64,000 nucleotides of DNA from Moraxellaceae bacterium AER2_44_116 (GTDB lineage Bacteria; Pseudomonadota; Gammaproteobacteria; Pseudomonadales; Moraxellaceae), in contig VIAD01000010.1 in NCBI GenBank assembly GCA_006546595.1, forward strand, positions 1 through 64,000, in the 5' to 3' direction. The translations under genes and the position numbers were made by a program. Under the pieces are notes generated by a model. It did no database searches. It worked only from the letters and a program-made list of their open reading frames with translations, and was not told the origin of the DNA. How positions within the stretch are numbered: the first letter of the stretch is position 1; each line of letters opens with the position of its first letter. Positions 7,860 through 15,130 of the stretch are shown here, in pieces.

Positions 7860-9196
7860 TATTTGGCTTCTCCAACATTCAGTGTTGTTGGTTTTAGATA
7901 TAAGGTAGTCATATTGGCTGGCACTAACCATTGTTGTGCGGATTGGCGAATATCATCCGCCGTAATTGTTTTCAGATTATTCGGTAGTTCGTCGGAAACG
8001 CGCCAGCTCAAGCCTAAGCTTTCCAACATGCCAATTTGATTGGCTTGTTCACTAATGGAATCTTGGCTAAACACGTTATCGGCCAAAATAGAGGCATAAA
8101 CGCGTTTTAGTTCGTCATCGCTAATGGCTTCGGTTTTAAGATTGTTGAGTTCGGTGAGAATAGCCGCTTTCGCTTCTTCTAAGGTATGACCTTCGGCAGG
8201 AACGGCTGTGATGGTCAATAAGCTATCACCACGAGCAAATAAGTTATAGCCACTGTTAACCGCAGTTAAAATACGTTTTTCCCGAACTAAGCGACTTTCT
8301 AAACGCGCACTCAACCCTTCATCTAATACCCCTAATAACATTCGCAACGCATAGACATCTTTCGGATTTTTTGCGCTGGTTAAACTAGGCACATTAAAAC
8401 CGAGATATAAATTAGGTACTTTGGCAGGCAATTCCAGTTTAACTTCACGCTCACCAATCGCACTGAGTTCTTTAGGGTTGTAAGCTTTGGGTAATATTTG
8501 TGAAGGAATAGCGGCGAAGTATTTTTCCACTAAGGCTTTCACTTCATCGGTATTCACATCACCAACGATCACAAGAGTCGCATTATTCGGCGCGTACCAT
8601 GTTTGATACCATTTTTTGAGTTCGTCAACTGACATGTTTTCGAGATCAGACATCCAGCCAATGGTCGGATTACGGTTCGGTGTGGTGAGCATCGCCACGG
8701 CCTGAAAACGTTCTAAAGCAATCCCTTGAGGATTATCATCGGTACGTTGACGGCGTTCTTCCATCACGACACGAATTTCTTGCTTAAAATCATCTTCTTT
8801 TAATTGCAGGTTGGCCATACGGTCGGCTTCAAGCTCTATGGCTAATGGCAAGCGATTATTGCTATAAAGTTGATAATATGCGGTGTAATCATCGGTGGTA
8901 AACGCATTATCTTCACCACCAAAATACGCCACTAAGCGTGAAAATTCACCTGCGGGAACTTTAGTTGTGCCTTTAAACATCATATGTTCTAAGGCATGAG
9001 AAATACCTGTTGAGCCCGTTGATTCATAACTAGAACCCACTTTATACCATGCTTGAGTCACGACCACAGGCGAGCGATGGTCTTCACGCACCACCACTTT
9101 TAAGCCATTCGCTAAAGTGAATTCATTGGTAACAGCCGCAGATGCCCACAAAGGAGCAATTAAAAGACTCAAGAGCCAGAGTTTACGCATAACCAT
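7859..9196 (-). CDS. M16-family zinc metallopeptidase, catalytic subunit
   Basis: A 445-residue periplasmic zinc protease. The N-terminal MRKLWLLSLLIAPLWASA is a signal peptide. The inverted zinc motif HALEH (His67, Glu70, His71) lies in GISHALEHMMFKGT, with the distal Glu region ELEADRM. The C-terminal M16 half has ESRLVREKRILTAVNSGYNLF. It forms an operon with the inactive partner and rsmD. The start could be ATG 9196 or ATG 9190; neither has a strong Shine-Dalgarno sequence. It is divergent from ftsY, with under 90 bases between the starts. The substrate is unknown; a role in degrading signal or transit peptides is family-level inference. Confidence 0.92.
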   Translation of the reverse strand: MVMRKLWLLSLLIAPLWASAAVTNEFTLANGLKVVVREDHRSPVVVTQAWYKVGSSYESTGSTGISHALEHMMFKGTTKVPAGEFSRLVAYFGGEDNAFTTDDYTAYYQLYSNNRLPLAIELEADRMANLQLKEDDFKQEIRVVMEERRQRTDDNPQGIALERFQAVAMLTTPNRNPTIGWMSDLENMSVDELKKWYQTWYAPNNATLVIVGDVNTDEVKALVEKYFAAIPSQILPKAYNPKELSAIGEREVKLELPAKVPNLYLGFNVPSLTSAKNPKDVYALRMLLGVLDEGLSARLESRLVREKRILTAVNSGYNLFARGDSLLTITAVPAEGHTLEEAKAAILTELNNLKTEAISDDELKRVYASILADNVFSQDSISEQANQIGMLESLGLSWRVSDELPNNLKTITADDIRQSAQQWLVPANMTTLYLKPTTLNVGEAK

Positions 9197-9283
9197 CGCT
9201 TTTTGTAGGGAGATATTAAAAGAGGTGGTAGCATAGCGCATCTTTTTTTCATGTATTGTTACTGTTTGTGGATGAGTGAATGT

Positions 9284-10507
9284 ATGTCTGAACATGATAA
9301 ATCGGCGGCACCGAAAATTGGTTTGAAATCGTTGTTTTCGTGGGGAAAGTCAGAAACAACGGCGGTTAGCTCTAACCCAGCCGATGAAACCCCGATTACC
9401 GTTCCTGTCGAAGAAGATGCCTTGTATTGGGAAGAAGGCAATTTAGATGTGACGTTGCCCAGTTTGCCGACGGTGAATGTCCCTATTATTGAGAATCCTG
9501 CGACCGAAGCATTGATTAAATCAGAGCGAGCAACGTCTGAAGTGGTGGTTGAGACCGCGCAACCCGCAACATCTGTGTCAGAACACAGCTTTTTTAGTCG
9601 CATGAAAGTTGGTTTAACCCGCACCCGTGAATCGTTTACCAGTGGCATGGTCACCTTGCTGATTGGTGGCAAAGAAATTGATGATGAATTACTGGAAGAA
9701 ATCGAAACCCAAATGCTTGTCGCTGATATGGGCATTGATGCAACGCGTATTATTATTGATCGCCTAACCGAACGGGTTTCGCGTAAAGAGTTAACGCACT
9801 CCAATGGCTTATATAAGGCATTGCAACAAGAGTTAGTCGAGTTACTTGCGCCGCGGGTTAAGCCGATGCAAATTGACCCCAATAAAAGACCATATGTGAT
9901 TTTGATGGTCGGAGTAAATGGTGTCGGTAAAACCACGACGATTGGTAAGCTTGCTAAACGTTTGCAACATGAAGGTAAAAAAGTCATGTTAGCCGCAGGC
10001 GATACTTTTAGAGCCGCCGCCGTAGAGCAATTACAAATTTGGGGACAACGTAATAACATTGCTGTTGTTGCCCAAAGCACAGGTGCAGACTCCGCTTCTG
10101 TGGCTTTTGATGCGTTGCAAAGCGCCAGAGCTAAAGATATGGATGTTTTAATTATCGATACAGCAGGGCGTTTACACACCAAATCTAACTTGATGGAAGA
10201 GTTACGGAAGGTTAAACGTGTCTTGCAAAAAGTCGATGGTACTGCCCCACATGAAGTGATGTTGGTCGTCGATGCGGGAACAGGTCAAAATGCCTTAAAT
10301 CAAGTACAAGAGTTTGACCAAGTGGTGGGTTTGACAGGTTTAACAATTACTAAGTTGGATGGTACGGCTAAAGGCGGCGTGTTATTTAATATTGCCAGTC
10401 GCAGCCATGTGCCGATTCGCTATATTGGTGTGGGTGAGAAAATTGACGACTTGCGGCCATTTATTGCTAAAGAGTTCGTTGCCGCATTATTTCAAACCGA
10501 AAATTAA
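9284..10507 (+). CDS. ftsY: signal recognition particle receptor FtsY
   Basis: GTPase that docks ribosome-nascent-chain/SRP complexes to the SecYEG translocon. The 407-residue protein has an acidic N-terminal A domain (about 1-100), the helical N domain from about residue 105, and a G domain with the P-loop GVNGVGKTTTIGKLA, DTFRAAA, DTAGR, TKLDGTAKGG and GVGEKIDDLRPF. The exact start is uncertain: ATG at 9251, 9272 and 9284 are in frame. I prefer 9284 for the weak purine-rich GGATGAG upstream. In many Gammaproteobacteria ftsY is followed by ftsE-ftsX-rpoH; here rpoH follows directly after a 250-base gap holding a palindromic repeat. Confidence 0.95.
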   Translation: MSEHDKSAAPKIGLKSLFSWGKSETTAVSSNPADETPITVPVEEDALYWEEGNLDVTLPSLPTVNVPIIENPATEALIKSERATSEVVVETAQPATSVSEHSFFSRMKVGLTRTRESFTSGMVTLLIGGKEIDDELLEEIETQMLVADMGIDATRIIIDRLTERVSRKELTHSNGLYKALQQELVELLAPRVKPMQIDPNKRPYVILMVGVNGVGKTTTIGKLAKRLQHEGKKVMLAAGDTFRAAAVEQLQIWGQRNNIAVVAQSTGADSASVAFDALQSARAKDMDVLIIDTAGRLHTKSNLMEELRKVKRVLQKVDGTAPHEVMLVVDAGTGQNALNQVQEFDQVVGLTGLTITKLDGTAKGGVLFNIASRSHVPIRYIGVGEKIDDLRPFIAKEFVAALFQTEN

Positions 10508-10566
10508 TAATATTCTTTTCGGTACATTATGACGTTTAGGGCTTATTGACTTCTGCTTAAACGACT

Positions 10567-10632
10567 TTCGACTCCGCTCAGGGAGCGTTTAAGTTTGGCC
10601 GAGTTGAGTTGCGGTGGCTTAGCGGAGTCGAA
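10567..10632. repeat. palindromic repeat, second copy, between ftsY and rpoH
   Basis: TTCGACTCCGCT (10567-10578) and its reverse complement (10621-10632) form a 12-bp inverted repeat with a 42-base middle. The left arm continues CAGGGAGC. It shares its core with the element at 4679-4728. It occupies the site where ftsEX would be expected. Confidence 0.65.
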
Positions 10633-10757
10633 GCTTATCTTTACATTGTAAAAATGTTACATAATCGCGATAAAACTTAGCGGTTAAGGGCTAGTCACTG
10701 TTTCGGGTTGGCGTTAAGATTAAAAGATAAAGTTTAGGTTATATAACGGAGAATACC

Positions 10758-11624
10758 ATGAGCCATAGTCGCAGCCTTGTTCCTGTGACGCTCGCAGTCC
10801 CTGGTGTTAACTTAGGGGCTTATATCACCAACGTCAATCAAGTCGCGATTTTGTCCTCTGACGAAGAACGTGAACTGGCTGAGCGTTATTTTTATGAAGA
10901 AGATTTAGATGCTGCACGTCAGTTGATTTTGGCGCATTTACGCTTTGTTGTGCATATTGCCCGTAGTTATGCAGGTTATGGCCTGCAACAAGCGGATTTA
11001 ATCCAAGAAGGCAATGTGGGTTTAATGAAAGCGGTTAAGCGTTTTGACCCCAGCATGGGCGTGCGTTTAGTGTCGTTTGCGGTGCATTGGATCAAAGCCG
11101 AAATTCATGAATATGTGATCAAAAACTGGCGCATTGTCAAAGTAGCAACGACAAAAGCGCAACGTAAATTGTTTTTTAATCTACGTGGCCTGAAAAAAGG
11201 TAGTCATAGCCTGACGCATTTGGAAGCCGAAGCCATTGCTGAAACCTTAAACGTGACGCCAGCACAAGTGTTTGAAATGGAAGGACGTTTGTCTGCTTTT
11301 GACGCATCGTTTGAAGCCTCTGCCGAGGATGACGATGACAAACCAAGTCAAGTGCCAGCGTATTATTTAGAAGATAACCGTTACGACCCAGCACGTCAGT
11401 TAGAAGAAAGTGATTGGGAAGATAACAGTACAGAACGTTTAATGGCGGCGATGAATCGTTTAGATGACCGTTCACGTCATATCTTAACGCGTCGTTGGTT
11501 GGCGGAAGATAAAGCAACTTTGCATGAATTGGCGGCGGAATACAATATTTCCGCAGAACGTGTTCGCCAGCTCGAAAAAAATGCGATGGACAAAATTAAA
11601 GCATCGCTCTCTGTCGCTGCTTAA
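10758..11624 (+). CDS. rpoH: RNA polymerase heat-shock sigma factor RpoH (sigma-32)
   Basis: A 288-residue sigma-70-family factor that directs transcription of heat-shock genes. Region 2 has LRFVVHIARSYAGYGL, the core-binding DLIQEGNVGLMKAVKRFDP and the -10 recognition helix SFAVHWIKAEIHEYV. The RpoH box QRKLFFNLR, diagnostic for sigma-32, follows. Region 4 ends in ERVRQLEKNAMDKIK. GGAG lies before ATG 10758. A matching sigma-32 promoter is present in this window at htpG (21709). No RNA thermometer could be judged by eye. A hairpin terminator follows. Confidence 0.97.
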   Translation: MSHSRSLVPVTLAVPGVNLGAYITNVNQVAILSSDEERELAERYFYEEDLDAARQLILAHLRFVVHIARSYAGYGLQQADLIQEGNVGLMKAVKRFDPSMGVRLVSFAVHWIKAEIHEYVIKNWRIVKVATTKAQRKLFFNLRGLKKGSHSLTHLEAEAIAETLNVTPAQVFEMEGRLSAFDASFEASAEDDDDKPSQVPAYYLEDNRYDPARQLEESDWEDNSTERLMAAMNRLDDRSRHILTRRWLAEDKATLHELAAEYNISAERVRQLEKNAMDKIKASLSVAA

Positions 11625-11641
11625 ATTCGTGTGATAATACC

Positions 11642-11674
11642 AACGCCGCGCTTTTAGTGCGGCGTTTGTTTTTG
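11642..11674 (+). terminator. rho-independent terminator after rpoH
   Basis: An 8-bp perfect stem AACGCCGC (11642-11649) / GCGGCGTT (11659-11666) with a 9-base loop and a T-rich tail, 18 bases after the rpoH stop. Confidence 0.85.
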
Positions 11675-11684
11675 GAATGTTTTC

Positions 11685-12053
11685 ATGTTTATAACTCTTG
11701 GTGCGTTCAATATGGCACTGGCTGTGATGCTGGGTGCATTTGGCGCACATGGTTTGAAAGCTAAAGTGACTCCAGAACAACTGGCATGGTGGCATACAGG
11801 CTGTGAATATCATGTTTATCATGCCTTAGCTCTATTTGGCATCGGTGTTTTAATGGCATCACAGCCGCAATGGTCGTGGGCAAAAAATCCCGCATGGTGT
11901 TTACAAGTCGGCATTGTGATTTTTTCTGGTTCGCTCTATGCCATGACTTTAGGTGCTCCGCGGTGGTTTGGTGCAATCACGCCCATCGGTGGTATGGCGT
12001 TTATTATCGGTTGGTTGTGGTTGGCATATGCGTCATGGCAACAAGGACATTAA
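11685..12053 (+). CDS. DUF423 family inner-membrane protein (YgdD-like)
   Basis: A 122-residue integral membrane protein of the DUF423/YgdD family, with four predicted membrane segments. Seen: the family N-terminus LGAFGAHGLK followed by HTGCEYHVYHALALF, and the C-terminal GAITPIGGMAFIIGWLWLA. The function of the family is not established. ATG 11685 follows GGAATG. The gene begins just after the rpoH terminator and is followed after five bases by thiS, so thiS may be co-transcribed. Confidence 0.9.
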   Translation: MFITLGAFNMALAVMLGAFGAHGLKAKVTPEQLAWWHTGCEYHVYHALALFGIGVLMASQPQWSWAKNPAWCLQVGIVIFSGSLYAMTLGAPRWFGAITPIGGMAFIIGWLWLAYASWQQGH

Positions 12054-12058
12054 GTAAG

Positions 12059-12259
12059 ATGAATATTTATGTGAATGGTGCGCTAAAAGAGCTACCCGAA
12101 AAGACAACGGTTGCGGATGTGTTGGTGCTGCTAGACGTTGTTGGTCGTCGAGTGGCCGTTGAGTTAAATGATCATATTGTTGCCAAAAGCCAACATGCCC
12201 ACGTGATATTACAAGCGAATGATAAAGTAGAAGTCGTTCATGCCATTGGTGGCGGTTAA
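12059..12259 (+). CDS. thiS: sulfur carrier protein ThiS
   Basis: A 66-residue ubiquitin-like sulfur carrier for thiazole synthesis in thiamine biosynthesis. Its C-terminal Gly-Gly (VVHAIGGG) is adenylated by ThiF and thiocarboxylated. Seen: MNIYVNG start, LPEKTTVADVL, and VAVELNDHIVAKSQ, matching ThiS throughout. The ATG at 12059 matches family length; a longer frame opening at 11870 runs through the preceding gene and is spurious. thiG follows 91 bases downstream; thiF/thiO are not adjacent. Confidence 0.95.
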   Translation: MNIYVNGALKELPEKTTVADVLVLLDVVGRRVAVELNDHIVAKSQHAHVILQANDKVEVVHAIGGG

Positions 12260-12350
12260 TGGTTTTACGTGCATCATCTCACTAAGCGGATTAAACTCAC
12301 GACCAAATTACCCCTTGCTTTATTCCTTCGTTTTTTGTCGAGCATGAATA

Positions 12351-13133
12351 ATGACTCCAGATATGTTTACTCTCGCAGGCCGCACTTATCAATCGCGGTT
12401 ATTAGTAGGGACAGGCAAATATAAAGACCTTGAAGAAACCCGTTTGGCGATTGAAGCCAGCGGTGCCGAGATTGTCACAGTGGCGGTACGCCGTACAAAT
12501 ATTGGCCAAAATCCACATGAAGCGAATTTGTTGGATGTGATCTCTCCTGATAAATACACTATTTTACCTAACACCGCAGGTTGTTATACCGCCGAAGATG
12601 CGATTCGCACGTGTCGTTTGGCGCGTGAGTTATTAGATGGTCACAATCTTGTGAAGTTGGAAGTATTGGGTGACGAAAAAACCTTGTACCCGAACGTGGT
12701 TGAAACCTTAAAAGCGGCTGCGGTACTGGTGAAAGAAGGCTTTGAAGTGATGGTATATACCTCGGATGACCCCATTATCGCCAAACAATTAGAAGAGATG
12801 GGTTGTGTTGCCGTTATGCCCCTCGGAAGTTTAATTGGCTCTGGCTTAGGTATTATCAATCCGTACAACCTGCATATTATTATGGAACAGGCTAACGTCC
12901 CTATTATTGTTGATGCGGGTGTAGGTACAGCGTCCGATGCGGCCATCGCAATGGAGCTGGGTTGTGCAGGTGTATTAATGAATACAGCGATCGCGAAAGC
13001 GCAACAACCCATTTTAATGGCCTCCGCGATGAGAAAAGCGGTTGAAGCAGGGCGTGAGTCCTTTTTGGCTGGCAGAATGCCGAAGAAATTATATGCGTCG
13101 GCTTCAAGCCCGCTTGATGGGAAGTTTTTTTGA
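12351..13133 (+). CDS. thiG: thiazole synthase ThiG
   Basis: Forms the thiazole phosphate ring of thiamine from deoxyxylulose 5-phosphate, dehydroglycine and ThiS thiocarboxylate. The 260 residues form a complete TIM barrel. Seen: SRLLVGTGKYKD, TVAVRRTN, the active-site Lys in NLVKLEVLGDE, MPLGSLIGSGLG and DAGVGTASDAAIAMELGCAG. The ATG at 12351 gives the expected N-terminus. The stop codon abuts the trmB start, so thiS-thiG-trmB read as one unit. Confidence 0.96.
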   Translation: MTPDMFTLAGRTYQSRLLVGTGKYKDLEETRLAIEASGAEIVTVAVRRTNIGQNPHEANLLDVISPDKYTILPNTAGCYTAEDAIRTCRLARELLDGHNLVKLEVLGDEKTLYPNVVETLKAAAVLVKEGFEVMVYTSDDPIIAKQLEEMGCVAVMPLGSLIGSGLGIINPYNLHIIMEQANVPIIVDAGVGTASDAAIAMELGCAGVLMNTAIAKAQQPILMASAMRKAVEAGRESFLAGRMPKKLYASASSPLDGKFF

Positions 13134-13871
13134 ATGATGACTGATAGCTCCGCTACAACAGAAGTGACTGTAGAGATTAATGCCGAAACCAAGCCACATC
13201 CACGCCGTATCATGACCTTTATGCGTCGCTCATCGGTATTTACCACCTCTCAACAACAAGGGATTGATGAGTTTGGTGAGCATTATTTGTTGGAAACGGA
13301 AGGTAAAGCTTTTGATGCTACTGCAATTTTTGGTCGTGTTGCACCATTAACTGTAGAGATTGGTTTTGGCATGGGTTACTCGTTAATCACGATGGCGGAA
13401 GCTGCGCCTGAACGTGATTTTATTGGTATTGAAATTCACCCGAATGGCATAGCCCAAATTTGTTATGAAGCAGGGCAAAAGCAGTTACCCAACCTTCGGG
13501 TGATTGATGGTGACGCATTAGGGATATTGGAAAATTACTTTGCCGATCAGAGTATTGATACCGTGCAATTGTATTTTGCTGACCCGTGGCCAAAGAAAAA
13601 GCATCATAAACGCCGTTTTGTTCAAACTCACAACATGCAGTTGATTCGTCAAAAACTCAAAGTGGGCGGTATTTTTCATGCGGCAACGGATTGGGAGCAT
13701 TATGCCCAATGTATGTTAGATGTCTTGGATGTTGCCGAAGGCTTTAGTAATTGTGCAGGAAAAGGCCACTTTGCAGAGCGTCCTGATTATCGACCCTTAA
13801 CGAAATTTGAAGTGAGAGGGCAAAACTTAGGGCATGGTGTTTGGGATGTGTTGTTTCGTAAAGACAGTTAA
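13134..13871 (+). CDS. trmB: tRNA (guanine(46)-N7)-methyltransferase TrmB
   Basis: SAM-dependent enzyme making m7G46 in the variable loop of tRNAs. The 245-residue protein has RSSVFTTSQQQ, the SAM-binding EIGFGMGYSL, GIEIHPNGIA, the signature YFADPWPKKKHHKRR and the C-terminal TKFEVRGQNLGHGVWDV. The start may be ATG 13134 or the next codon ATG 13137. It lies directly after the thiG stop and ends at a bidirectional terminator. Confidence 0.96.
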   Translation: MMTDSSATTEVTVEINAETKPHPRRIMTFMRRSSVFTTSQQQGIDEFGEHYLLETEGKAFDATAIFGRVAPLTVEIGFGMGYSLITMAEAAPERDFIGIEIHPNGIAQICYEAGQKQLPNLRVIDGDALGILENYFADQSIDTVQLYFADPWPKKKHHKRRFVQTHNMQLIRQKLKVGGIFHAATDWEHYAQCMLDVLDVAEGFSNCAGKGHFAERPDYRPLTKFEVRGQNLGHGVWDVLFRKDS

Positions 13872-13890
13872 TTAAGCAACATCCGATATT

Positions 13891-13918
13891 AAAAAGGCGT
13901 GATAAATCACGCCTTTTT
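13891..13918. terminator. bidirectional terminator between trmB and the NYN gene
   Basis: A perfect 12-bp stem (13891-13902 / 13907-13918) with a TAAA loop begins with five A and ends with five T. It serves trmB on the plus strand and the convergent NYN gene on the minus strand. Confidence 0.9.
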
Positions 13919-13931
13919 AATGAAACGTGAA

Positions 13932-14972
13932 TTACTCTACGTCATCATCATAAGCTAAGAAGGGCACATGTTCCGCCATTGGAGAGGGAATGCCACCTGC
14001 GGATAACGGCGCATGATTGCCACTGGGTTCTGGCGATAATGCCATAATGCCTGTTGCACAAAAGCCTTTCTCGTTTCTGCCTAAAATATAACTGACTTTG
14101 TCACCTAAGCGTAAAGCAGCAAAGTTGCGATTTTTGACTTCACTAAAATGAAAGAAAATATTTTCCATATCATCGTTAGGGGTAATAAAACCAAAGCCGC
14201 CTTCTTTTAGACTTTGAATAATGCCTTCACTGCGATTTTCGGCATTGACTGTCACTTGGGGTGGTGGTGTTAATGGAATAGTCGGGGGATTATATGTGGC
14301 GAAATTACCTAAAATGGCTTGTTCATCTTTAGGATATAAAAACAAATTATTGATTTGTTGGTCGTTTCTGGTGGAGCGATCGTCAATAATTTGGTGCATT
14401 AAGACGGGGTAGGTGGCTTCATCTAACAACACTTGTGCCGTACGCGTGAGCTTGGGTAGATTGTGTCGGTCAGTGTATTCAAAGTCCCAAGCCAACAACA
14501 TCACACGCGTACCAACGGTATTTAGTTTGCGTAATAATGGGCGGAAGTCTCCATCACACGCAACCAATACCAAGACATCAAACTGTTTGTAAATGGCTAA
14601 CTCATATGCTTCTAAGGCCAACCAGACATCAATGCCTTTTTCGCCATCAGGGCCTAAGGGCAGATAATGAGTCGTCACGCCTTCACGCATCAACACTTCA
14701 TCAAACAAACGTTCTTTTAATAATAAATCACGTTGTTCGGCATCTTGAGCGCGTAAGCGTCCGCGAAAGTAATGAGCATCGACAATATGGCAATAACGAA
14801 CATCGGTATCTTCTTCGTTAGCGACACGATGACGAATATATTCATGCAAACCCGAAATGCTAATACGTGATTTACGGGCATGATAATACTGATAATAATT
14901 ACTAACATGGAGAAAAAAATTACCGTCGTAAAAAATGCCGATTTTGGTAAAGTTTTTAGAATTATTAGCCAT
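13932..14972 (-). CDS. NYN (PIN-like) domain protein fused to a cold-shock domain
   Basis: A 346-residue protein joining a LabA/DUF88-type NYN domain (about 10-190) to a C-terminal cold-shock domain (about 250-315). NYN acidic residues lie in IGIFYDGNFF, KGIDVWLALEAYEL and LVACDGDFRPLLR, consistent with a metal-dependent PIN-like nuclease. The cold-shock domain has GIIQSLKEGGFGFITPND (RNP1) and IFFHFSEV (RNP2). The fusion suggests an RNA-binding nuclease, but activity is inferred. AGGAAAC precedes ATG 14972. It is transcribed in the same direction as kup, with a hairpin between. Confidence 0.88.
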   Translation of the reverse strand: MANNSKNFTKIGIFYDGNFFLHVSNYYQYYHARKSRISISGLHEYIRHRVANEEDTDVRYCHIVDAHYFRGRLRAQDAEQRDLLLKERLFDEVLMREGVTTHYLPLGPDGEKGIDVWLALEAYELAIYKQFDVLVLVACDGDFRPLLRKLNTVGTRVMLLAWDFEYTDRHNLPKLTRTAQVLLDEATYPVLMHQIIDDRSTRNDQQINNLFLYPKDEQAILGNFATYNPPTIPLTPPPQVTVNAENRSEGIIQSLKEGGFGFITPNDDMENIFFHFSEVKNRNFAALRLGDKVSYILGRNEKGFCATGIMALSPEPSGNHAPLSAGGIPSPMAEHVPFLAYDDDVE

Positions 14973-15083
14973 AAGGGTTTCCTGTTTTTTTTAGATTTTC
15001 AAAAATTTTTGTACTGTTTAACGATATTGTTGAAAAATTCCCCTCGCTGTATTCGTTGATAACAGTATTGTCTGACAACAACA

Positions 15084-15109
15084 TGGGCAGTCTAAAAGAA
15101 GACTGCCCA
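15084..15109 (-). terminator. hairpin downstream of kup
   Basis: TGGGCAGTCT (15084-15093) and AGACTGCCCA (15100-15109) form a perfect 10-bp stem just after the kup stop. There is no clear T-run on the minus strand, so it may be a weak terminator or an mRNA-stabilising hairpin. Confidence 0.5.
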
Positions 15110-15130
15110 TTTGTACAAATAATAGTTTAC

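Noticed and set aside
9259..10182. 307-codon open frame on the minus strand inside ftsY
   Set aside because: It is antisense to the GTPase domain of ftsY, Ser/Ala-rich and without any motif; ftsY is certain on the plus strand.
12641..13246. 201-codon minus-strand frame over thiG and trmB
   Set aside because: It covers the 3' half of a definite thiG gene and has low-complexity Ala/Ser/Thr composition.
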